Assembly: GCA_025458365.1 (NCBI GenBank)
Contig: JALOSP010000080.1
Span: forward strand, 1-6,503
DNA: 6,503 nt
Source: Hyphomonadaceae bacterium
GTDB lineage: Bacteria; Pseudomonadota; Alphaproteobacteria; Caulobacterales; Aquidulcibacteraceae
Direction of reading: 5' to 3'
The position numbers and the translations under genes are program-made. Below the pieces are notes generated by a model that saw only the letters and a list, made by a program, of their open reading frames with translations, had not been told where the DNA came from and searched no databases. Below are positions 1 to 5,524 of the stretch, piece by piece. Positions within the stretch are counted from its first letter, which is position 1. The number at the start of each line of letters is the position of its first letter.

Positions 1-20
1 GCGTCATCATCCCCTGGCTG

Positions 21-27
21 GGAGGAG
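21..27 (+). promoter_or_regulatory. Ribosome binding site of IS orfA
   Basis: GGAGGAG lies 9 bases before the ATG at 37. This is a near-perfect Shine-Dalgarno sequence at good spacing and it settles the orfA start. No promoter can be placed because the upstream end of the element is missing. Confidence 0.7.
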
Positions 28-36
28 CGGAAGACG

Positions 37-294
37 ATGAAGGCGAGCAAGTTTTCGGACGCGCAGAAGGCGTTCATTTTGAAGCAGGGAGCCGACGGGA
101 TTCCGGTCGCGGAGATCTGTCGGCGGGCCGGGATCAGCCAGGCGACGTACTTCAATTGGAAGAAGAAGTATGACGGTCTTCTACCGACCGAGATGCGTCG
201 GCTGAAGCAGCTGGAAGACGAGAATACGAAGTTGCGGAAGCTCGTGGCTGACTTGTCACTCGACAAGGAGATGCTGCAGGCTGAGGGCGTTTAG
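37..294 (+). CDS. IS3-family transposase OrfA, prematurely terminated
   Basis: OrfA is the DNA-binding half of the IS3 transposase. The 85-residue product has an N-terminal helix-turn-helix (about residues 8-45, with ISQATYFNWKKKYDG as the recognition region) and a leucine-zipper-like coiled coil (about residues 52-81, LKQLEDENTKLRKLVADLSL) used for multimerisation. Relatives usually end in a basic tail of the form LQ-x-x-IRRKL. Here the tail is replaced by AEGV and a TAG at 292-294, because a palindromic segment of about 43 bases is inserted after codon 81. The lost tail is still readable downstream in another frame: from 329 the bases encode IRRKLVRASA, ending in TGA at 359-361. The DNA-binding and zipper regions are complete, so the short protein could still bind the element's ends, possibly as a repressor. 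The start is supported by the GGAGGAG site upstream. Confidence 0.88.
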   Translation: MKASKFSDAQKAFILKQGADGIPVAEICRRAGISQATYFNWKKKYDGLLPTEMRRLKQLEDENTKLRKLVADLSLDKEMLQAEGV

Positions 295-325
295 CAATCG
301 ATCCGGGGGATCGATTGTAGCCCGA
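281..325. repeat. Palindromic mini-element inserted at the end of orfA
   Basis: The core is a perfect 10-bp inverted repeat, CAATCGATCC at 295-304 and GGATCGATTG at 308-317, around a GGG loop. Outer bases GGGC (285-288) and GCCC (320-323) can extend the stem across a small asymmetric bulge. AGG flanks the segment on both sides (278-280 and 326-328). Skipping roughly 43 bases restores the family-typical OrfA ending (LQ then two residues then IRRKL), which is why I read this as an insert rather than native sequence. The exact borders depend on comparison with an uninterrupted copy. The structure recalls small palindromic repeats found inside genes in some alphaproteobacteria, but I cannot name a family. 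Confidence 0.65.
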
Positions 326-357
326 AGGATCCGCCGAAAGCTCGTTCGCGCCAGCGC

Positions 358-1218
358 TTGAACCGGTGGCGCGCAGACGCTCACCCTGGTCGCAAACGCG
401 AGCTGGCGACGGAAGCCACAGTGGATTGGGATGTGTCGATCAGGCGGGCTTGCCGGGTCTTCGAGATCGACACCTCCACCTACCACTACAAGGCCCGTCG
501 CAGCGATCAGGCCGGACTGAAAGCTCGGATCAAGGAGATCTGCGAGACCCGCGTGAAGTATGGCTACAGGCGTGTCCAGGTGATGCTCCAGCGCGAAGGC
601 TGGGTGGTGAACCACAAGAAGGTTCGCCGTCTTTACAATGAGATGGGCCTTCAGCTGCGGAACAAGACACCGAAGCGGCGGGTCAAAGCCAAGCTGCGGG
701 AGGACAGGAAAGATGCCACACAAGCGAACGAGACCTGGGCGATGGACTTCGTCCATGATCAGCTCGCCACAGGGCGGAAGTTTCGGATATTGACCGTGGT
801 CGATACATTCACGCGGTTCGCACCGGTGATCGATCCGAGGTTTAGCTACCGGGCTGCTGACGTCATCGAAGCCTTGAACAGAGCCTGTGCGAAGGTCGGC
901 TATCCAAAGGCGATCCGTGTCGACCAGGGCTCGGAGTTCATCTCCCGCGATCTTGACCTGTGGGCCTTTGCAAAGGGTGTCACGCTGGACTTCTCGCGGC
1001 CAGGCAAGCCCACCGACAATGCCTTCATCGAAGCGTTCAACGGCCGACTGCGGGCCGAATGCCTGAACGCCACATGGTTCCTCAGCCTTGCGGATGCGGC
1101 CGAAAAGTTGGAGAACTGGCGCAGATACTACAACGAGGTCCGACCACATGGTGCCATCGGCAACAAGGTCCCGATCCCATTGGTAAATCACCCTGGCGAA
1201 CCCAGCCCGCCAGGGTGA
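358..1218 (+). CDS. IS3-family transposase OrfB (DDE/rve integrase domain)
   Basis: OrfB supplies the catalytic half of the transposase, which cuts and joins the IS ends through two metal ions. Residues about 25-105 match the HTH_21-type region (VSIRRACRVFEIDTSTYHY, then KYGYRRVQVMLQREGWVVNHKK). The rve domain follows with the DDE triad intact: D130 in WAMDFVHDQ, D189 in RVDQGSEF and E225 in NAFIEAFNGRLR. There are 35 residues between D189 and E225, with R232 seven residues after the glutamate, all typical of IS3. The C-terminus, with NEVRPHGAIG and a proline-rich end, is complete. The annotated start is a TTG with no convincing ribosome binding site. Family members normally make this protein by -1 frameshifting from orfA. 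Here the frame is open back to 295 and is the same as orfA, interrupted only by the amber codon at 292. How it is expressed is therefore uncertain, although the protein itself appears undamaged. Confidence 0.9.
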   Translation: MNRWRADAHPGRKRELATEATVDWDVSIRRACRVFEIDTSTYHYKARRSDQAGLKARIKEICETRVKYGYRRVQVMLQREGWVVNHKKVRRLYNEMGLQLRNKTPKRRVKAKLREDRKDATQANETWAMDFVHDQLATGRKFRILTVVDTFTRFAPVIDPRFSYRAADVIEALNRACAKVGYPKAIRVDQGSEFISRDLDLWAFAKGVTLDFSRPGKPTDNAFIEAFNGRLRAECLNATWFLSLADAAEKLENWRRYYNEVRPHGAIGNKVPIPLVNHPGEPSPPG

Positions 1219-1244
1219 CCAAGGCCGGAAAACTCCAGCCTCGA

Positions 1245-1270
1245 ATGGTCCAAAGTTGGGGCGCAGAGCA
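1245..1270 (+). repeat. Probable right inverted repeat of the IS3 element
   Basis: Reading inward from 1270 on the minus strand gives TGCTCTGCGCCCCAACTTTG, followed by GACCA. This has the TG terminus and the G/C-then-AACTTTGGACC pattern common at IS3 ends. It lies about 50 bases after the orfB stop. The matching left repeat is outside the window, so the boundary is not proven. Confidence 0.5.
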
Positions 1271-1280
1271 CAAGCAGCAC

Positions 1281-1320
1281 GACTCTCATAAAGATCGTGG
1301 GACCCAAAGGGCTCAGGTCA
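1281..1320 (+). repeat. Possible second IS3-like right end (remnant)
   Basis: The stretch reads ACTCTCATAAAGATC, then GTGGGACCCAAAGG and GCTCAGGTCA. Read inward from 1320 it begins TGACCTGAGCCCTTTGGGTC, which resembles the ends of IS407-like elements. It shares spaced words with the end at 1270 (ACTC, GG-x-CC-AAAG, GGGC-x-CAG) and has the same orientation. It may be the true right end of this element or the leftover end of another IS3 copy. The family resemblance is from memory and has not been searched. Confidence 0.35.
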
Positions 1321-1458
1321 TGTTCAGTAGAAAAGGGCACAATCATCCAGCCGACGGGTCGAGCCTTCGAAACCCCAGTCTTGACGTGTGGCGCCCACTT
1401 CGACGGGCTCGAACACGTGACCTTCAGCCGAAAGCCTGGCCCGGCGTGAATCCAAGCT
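1321..1458. other. Short spacer with no recognisable gene
   Basis: This spacer separates the IS from the stop codon of the last operon gene. No reading frame in it resembles a known protein. It holds a few small inverted words (TCGAGCC at 1359-1365 with GGCTCGA at 1406-1412; ACGTGT at 1384-1389 with ACACGT at 1413-1418; TTCGA at 1399-1403 with TCGAA at 1409-1413). None makes a compact stem followed by a T-run, so no terminator is called for either converging transcript. Confidence 0.5.
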
Positions 1459-2886
1459 TCAATTCGGCAGTCGCAACCACTGCTCGCGCGGCACTTCGAC
1501 CAGGCTGCCGACCTCTGCCCCATTGATTCGCACGCGGTCCAACATCACTCCGCGCGCGTGCGCCACTTGCATGGGCGCTTCGGCGCGGGCGAGTGTCACA
1601 TTCCGGATCACGATGTCCTCCACCGGCGCGCTGGCATCGCCGGAGATGTGCAGGCCGACTTGGGCGGTGTCGCAGGTGACGTTTTCCATGGTGATGCGGC
1701 GGAAGCGGGTGGGGAAATTGCCGCCGCGATAGCTGTGGAAGTCATTGGAGAATTTGATCAGCGCGCGGACACTGCCTGCCCGGACATTGCGGATGCGCAC
1801 ATCCTCAATGAAGCCGCCGCGATCCCGGTTGGCCTTGAAATAGAGCGTGTGGCTGGCTCGCGGAATGTCCCAGCCATCGACAAACACCCGGCGCACCCCG
1901 CCGGACATCTCGCTGCCGATGGCCATGCCGCCGCCGGTATCGCCGAGATAGCGGCAGTTGCGCACCACGATATCTTCGCACACCCGCCCGACCCGCCAGC
2001 CATCCTGATCGCGCCCGGCCTTCAGCGCCACGCCATCGTCGCCCACCTCAAAGCTGCAATTCTCTACCAGCACCCGGCGGCTCGAGTCCGGATCAACCCC
2101 GTCGGAGTTGATATGGCGACTGACGATCGTGATCCCGCGCACGATCACGTCGCTGCAATAGACCGGATGAACGCACCAGAACGGGCTGTCGCGCAGCGTC
2201 ACGCCCTGGACCAGCACCCGCTCGCACTCCACAAACTGAACAAACAATGGGCGCAGCCGGGCGTCCTTGCCGAAGACACGCTGCTCCACCGGAACGCCAT
2301 CGCGGCCCATGTCGCGCAGCAGCGTCTGGTCAGCGCGTTGCTGTGGCCGCCACGGCAGCCAATTGGCCTCGCCTTGACCGTCAATCGTGCCGGACCCGGT
2401 GATGGCGATATTGGACGCGCCGCGCGCATAGATGAAGGGCGAGCGCATCCAGCACTCGGTGCCCTCCCACCGGGTGAACACTGGCGGCAGATAGGCGTCG
2501 TGGTTGCCGGAAAACCGCAAAGTGGCGCCTGCCTCCAGATGCAGGGCGACATTGGATTTCAGATGGATCGGCCCGTCGCTGAGAAACGTCTGCCCCGCCG
2601 GGATCACCACCCGGCCGCCACCTGCCGCATGGGCAGCATCAATCGCACGCAGGATGGCCGGGCGCATGTCGCCTTCAAGGTCGGCGTCGATGCGGCTGGG
2701 TATGAAGCTGCGCCGGGGAATGCGCACCCGGCGGATCGCCGCGACAATCTGGCGGGCCTGACTCCAGCGCGTTGCCGCCCCGCCCGGGGCGGTGGCAGGG
2801 GCGGCATGGCCGCACGCTGCAACAGGCAAAGCGGTGAGGGCTGGAATGGCAGTGGCGGCCAGCAGTGTGCGGCGGTCGATGCTCAT
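1459..2886 (-). CDS. GH28 polygalacturonase-like protein with Tat leader and lipobox
   Basis: This is a probable glycoside hydrolase family 28 enzyme, a right-handed beta-helix fold that hydrolyses galacturonan- or rhamnogalacturonan-type glycans by inversion. Its 475 residues are normal for bacterial members. The N-terminus has a twin-arginine motif (DRRTLL, residues 4-9), a hydrophobic stretch and a lipobox ending at C25 (VAAC), suggesting a Tat-exported lipoprotein. Helix-entry motifs follow: GGGRVVIPAGQTFLSDGPIHLKS in overlapping form at 89-111 and ITGSGTIDGQG at 162-172. Catalytic acids are present: D262 in NSDG (260-263) and D283/D284 in GDDG (282-285). Two other hallmark sites differ: the usual GHG histidine aligns with G318 in TGGG before IGSEMSGG, and the RIK site reads YFK (349-351) before NRDRGG. 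The ATG overlaps the stop of the upstream gene as ATGA. Substrate is not determinable from sequence; altered motifs could mean a different specificity or weak activity. Confidence 0.87.
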   Translation of the reverse strand: MSIDRRTLLAATAIPALTALPVAACGHAAPATAPGGAATRWSQARQIVAAIRRVRIPRRSFIPSRIDADLEGDMRPAILRAIDAAHAAGGGRVVIPAGQTFLSDGPIHLKSNVALHLEAGATLRFSGNHDAYLPPVFTRWEGTECWMRSPFIYARGASNIAITGSGTIDGQGEANWLPWRPQQRADQTLLRDMGRDGVPVEQRVFGKDARLRPLFVQFVECERVLVQGVTLRDSPFWCVHPVYCSDVIVRGITIVSRHINSDGVDPDSSRRVLVENCSFEVGDDGVALKAGRDQDGWRVGRVCEDIVVRNCRYLGDTGGGMAIGSEMSGGVRRVFVDGWDIPRASHTLYFKANRDRGGFIEDVRIRNVRAGSVRALIKFSNDFHSYRGGNFPTRFRRITMENVTCDTAQVGLHISGDASAPVEDIVIRNVTLARAEAPMQVAHARGVMLDRVRINGAEVGSLVEVPREQWLRLPN

Positions 2887-4226
2887 TGCGGGCTGCCATC
2901 ATGGGTGTAAACTGTGCCCGTCACTCCACGCACATCGCGCAGCACCAGCGGCGCGCGCGCATCACCAGGTGTGGCGGCCTGCGTCACCACATTCGCCAGG
3001 CCGAGACCATCAACATGACCCAGAACAAAGTGGCCTGCCAAGTTGGAATAGTCCGCCGCACCCGTTCTGGGCGCATGGGCGCGGTTGCCGCGCGGCTTGC
3101 CGTTGATCTGCGTCACATCCACGGCGCTGGCGACCCGCATGGTGACGTCCGAAAAGCTGAGCCCCTCCACATCGTGACCAGGCTGCCCCTGGATCAGGAT
3201 ATTGCCGCGTGTCGCAATCTGGACCTGTTCGAAGGCGATATCCCGCACCCGGCCCCAGCCTGCGGCGCTGTCCGGCTGTCGGGTGTCGATATCGATGAAC
3301 ACCGGATATTCGCGTGCATGGCGCCCGCCGGTCTCGATCGTGAGATTGCGGAACACGGCCCGCTCATAGATCCCACCATCCTGCATGAACAGGGCGATGC
3401 CATAGCGCGAGCCTGTGATGATCGTGTCTTCCACCACCACGTCGCGGATGCCGGGTTCGGACCCGGTACCGAACTTGAAGGCCGCATCATCCGACACCAG
3501 CCTGCAGCCGCTGACCCGCACACGCTCCACCCAGCGGGCACTGGATTTCAGCACGATGGCATCATCGCCGGTCTCGATCCTGCAATTGGTGATCGTCACA
3601 TCACTGCTATCGCGCACCTGAATACCGTCAGCATTGGGTGCCAGCATGTCTGACAGGATGGTCACGCCATCCAAGGTCACATTGCTGCAGCGATTGGTGG
3701 TGACCTGATACTTGGCCGGATCAATCAGCGTGATGCCGCTGACACGCACGCCGGAGCAATCAAACAGGCCAAGCGTAAAGTGCGGGCGCGCATTGGGCGT
3801 GGCGTGAAACGGCGTGCCCGCACCATCAAGCGTGCCAGACCCGGTGATGGTCACATCCGTCACACCAATCCCGGAAACCAGACCCCGGCTGCGCTCCTGA
3901 TCGCCAGTAGGGAGCGTCCGATAGTCTGCCAGATTGGGCGCGCCGCGCAGACTTGCGCCGGGGGCCAGATGCAGCTCCATGTGCGATTTCAATGCGATCC
4001 CGCCCGACAGGAACACTCCAGCGGGGACCCGCACCTGTCCGCCATGCCCGGCACAGCGGTCGATGGCGGCGGCAATGGCGGCATCGTCACTGGCGCCATC
4101 ACCGGCAATCGCGCCATGGCGGGTGACGTCACAAATCATCTGCCCGGACGGCGCCGCCAGCTGCCCGGGCGCCGCGCACGCGGCGCATCCCAAGACGGCG
4201 ATGGCAGGTAGCAACATCCGGTTCAC
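2883..4226 (-). CDS. GH28 polygalacturonase-like lipoprotein
   Basis: This is a second beta-helix protein of the GH28/pectate-lyase-like class, 447 residues from the chosen start. I place the start at the GTG at 4226, which overlaps the previous stop as GTGA and follows a weak GGTGG. It gives a compact lipoprotein leader (MNRMLLPAIAVLGC, lipid cysteine C14 or possibly C17). An in-frame ATG at 4247 would add seven residues but has no ribosome site, and an ATG at 4217 would remove the basic residue. The N-terminal helix entry is typical (VTRHGAIAGDGASDDAAI, then VRVPAGVFLSGGIALKSHME at about 66-84). NADG at 198-201 and GDD at 220-222 supply the expected acidic residues. The GHG site is absent; the equivalent turn reads FGTGSEPG (252-259), and no RIK is seen, with MQDGGIYERA at 281-290 instead. 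Such variants occur in broad GH28-like subfamilies of unknown substrate. A pectic substrate is inferred. Confidence 0.83.
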   Translation of the reverse strand: MNRMLLPAIAVLGCAACAAPGQLAAPSGQMICDVTRHGAIAGDGASDDAAIAAAIDRCAGHGGQVRVPAGVFLSGGIALKSHMELHLAPGASLRGAPNLADYRTLPTGDQERSRGLVSGIGVTDVTITGSGTLDGAGTPFHATPNARPHFTLGLFDCSGVRVSGITLIDPAKYQVTTNRCSNVTLDGVTILSDMLAPNADGIQVRDSSDVTITNCRIETGDDAIVLKSSARWVERVRVSGCRLVSDDAAFKFGTGSEPGIRDVVVEDTIITGSRYGIALFMQDGGIYERAVFRNLTIETGGRHAREYPVFIDIDTRQPDSAAGWGRVRDIAFEQVQIATRGNILIQGQPGHDVEGLSFSDVTMRVASAVDVTQINGKPRGNRAHAPRTGAADYSNLAGHFVLGHVDGLGLANVVTQAATPGDARAPLVLRDVRGVTGTVYTHDGSPQ

Positions 4227-5524
4227 AGCGCCACCGCCCGTGTCCATAGCGCTGAATCATAGCGCACGCCGAAGCCCGGCTCGGCTGGCAATTGCATCGC
4301 CCCATCACGCAATTCATAGGTGGAGATCGGGCCATAGGGGTGCGGGCGCGGACGCAGGCGATATTCCTGCAAGCCCCACAATTCGGGCGCAGCGGCGCAC
4401 AGATGGACCAGCGGTGCCTGTTCCGGCCCTTCGCGCGGCCAGTGGGGGTTGAACTTCAGGCCAGCCGCCGCGCACAGCCGGGCCACGGCGATGCAATGGA
4501 TCAGGCCGCCCCCATAGTGCGGGTCAGGCTGGGCCACATCGAGATGGCGCCCGTCAATCCACTGGCGCCACACGGTCGGATTGCCCTCGTTCTCGCCACT
4601 GGCTACCAGCGGATTGCCTCTCCGGCGGGCGAGCGCCCGGGTCACCTGACCAGTCATGACAAGATCGTCGCCGGGGCAGGGCTCTTCGAACAAGGCAACC
4701 CCGTGGGCACGCAGCATCGCGGCCTTTGCAATCGCAGTGGGCGCATCAAAGCTGCCATTGGCATCGGCATAGATGGTGAAGCGATCGCCAAACCGGGCGC
4801 GGGTCAGGGACACGATGGCCTCGCTCCAAGTCTGGTCTGTTGTGGCACTGAAACCATCGCTGGGACGGGCATCGCGGTTCCGGCTCATCCGGGCGCCGAT
4901 TTTGACCTTTACACCGCGACAGCCGCTGGCCTCCACTGCTGCGGCCATGGCATCGACTTCCTCGCGCGGGTCTCCGCCGCGCCGGTTGGAACTGATATAC
5001 ATCGGGATGCTGGTGCGTTTGACCCCGCCCAGCAGGTCGGCCACGGGCCGCCCGCTGACCTGGCCCAAAAGGTCGAACACCGCACATTCGGCATGGCCCC
5101 AGGCATTCCACATCGGGGCCCCGGCATATTCATATTGCTCGCGGGAGAATGCCCACAAATGCTGTTCCAGTCGTCGCGCATCGCGTCCGATCAATGAAGG
5201 CAACACGAGGGACTTCAGCAGGGGCCGCACCTCGGCCCATTTGTTGGGGCTGGCGGCGGTCACCCCGAAGGCGCCATCGCGCGAGACAACACGCAGCAGA
5301 ACCGATTCTGCGCTGACTTCGACCATATCGAAACGATCGATGATGATCGGGCTGGAACTTGTTGTTTCCAGGTCCAGCAGTGGCTCCTGCTCGTCAAAGG
5401 CATAGAGCCCGTCGCGGCGGCGGGTGGCAAATAGCGGGTGGGCCAGCGCCGGTCCGGCACCGGCCATGCCCGACAGGCTGGCCAGACCGGCCATTGCGGC
5501 ACGGCGGCTGATTGGCCGGCTCAC
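4223..5524 (-). CDS. Tat-exported enolase-superfamily enzyme, mandelate racemase subgroup
   Basis: The 433-residue product is a probable sugar-acid dehydratase or epimerase that removes a proton alpha to a carboxylate, using Mg2+. The leader has a twin arginine (SRRAAM, R7/R8), a hydrophobic core and an ALA cleavage site before H29, so it should be exported folded. After an N-terminal capping domain (about 50-160), the barrel shows the full subgroup set: K206 and K208 in KVKIG, metal ligands D254 (ADANGSFD), the EEP glutamates at 280-281 and E311 (SGENEG), then D334 (QPDPHYGG), H361 (NPHWP) and E387 (LQEYR). An insert, RMSRNRDA (212-219), follows the lysine motif and is shared with the neighbouring paralogue. 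The GTG start overlaps the preceding stop as GTGA and has GGTGGAG six bases upstream. Intact catalytic residues argue for activity, but the substrate is unknown. Export is unusual for this family. Confidence 0.87.
   Translation of the reverse strand: MSRPISRRAAMAGLASLSGMAGAGPALAHPLFATRRRDGLYAFDEQEPLLDLETTSSSPIIIDRFDMVEVSAESVLLRVVSRDGAFGVTAASPNKWAEVRPLLKSLVLPSLIGRDARRLEQHLWAFSREQYEYAGAPMWNAWGHAECAVFDLLGQVSGRPVADLLGGVKRTSIPMYISSNRRGGDPREEVDAMAAAVEASGCRGVKVKIGARMSRNRDARPSDGFSATTDQTWSEAIVSLTRARFGDRFTIYADANGSFDAPTAIAKAAMLRAHGVALFEEPCPGDDLVMTGQVTRALARRRGNPLVASGENEGNPTVWRQWIDGRHLDVAQPDPHYGGGLIHCIAVARLCAAAGLKFNPHWPREGPEQAPLVHLCAAAPELWGLQEYRLRPRPHPYGPISTYELRDGAMQLPAEPGFGVRYDSALWTRAVAL

Larger units (their letters stand above)
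1..1270 (+). mobile_element. IS3-family insertion sequence, left end outside the window
   Basis: The element carries the usual two-gene IS3 layout: a small helix-turn-helix/leucine-zipper orfA followed by an rve-type DDE transposase orfB. The protein style (orfA core near KKKYDGLLPTEMRRLK, orfB with a DD35E triad) matches the IS407/IS51-like branch from memory of the family. The right boundary is set at 1270 because the stretch 1245-1270 reads like an IS3 right inverted repeat ending in CA and lies about 50 bases after the orfB stop, which is the usual spacing. The left inverted repeat is not visible, since only 36 bases precede orfA. An alternative right boundary is 1320. The element points toward the end of the minus-strand operon and interrupts no recognisable gene here. 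Its orfA is damaged or rewired by a palindromic insert, so this copy may not transpose normally. Confidence 0.85.

Noticed and set aside
295..317. The palindrome as a transcription terminator inside the IS
   Set aside because: The stem is strong but is followed by TAGCCCGAAGG rather than a T-run, so intrinsic termination is not supported.
325..361. Canonical IS3 slippery heptamer for -1 frameshifting
   Set aside because: The remaining overlap region has only GAAAGC near 336-341 and no A-AAA-AAG-type heptamer, so no frameshift site is claimed.
256..1191. Minus-strand open frame of 311 codons opposite orfB
   Set aside because: It is an antisense shadow of a clear DDE transposase and has no recognisable domain of its own.
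1384..1418. Hairpin ACGTGT/ACACGT with nested TTCGA/TCGAA as an operon terminator
   Set aside because: The stem is interrupted asymmetrically and no T-run follows on either strand, so it does not meet the form of an intrinsic terminator.
960..1526. Plus-strand open frame running from inside orfB through the IS end into the spacer
   Set aside because: It is out of frame with orfB, has no domain similarity, and its extension beyond the IS is explained by chance absence of stops.
1558..2910. Long plus-strand open frame of 450 codons opposite the GH28 gene
   Set aside because: It mirrors the GH28 frame in GC-rich DNA; its product is low-complexity (A, H, P and D rich) with no recognisable domain, while the minus strand has clear GH28 motifs. 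The plus-strand frames at 2865-3653, 4292-5197 and 5647-6402 are rejected for the same reason.
4227..4247. ATG at 4247 as the start of the second GH28 gene
   Set aside because: It lacks a ribosome site and gives a poorer leader; GTG 4226 matches the 4-base overlap seen at the other junctions.
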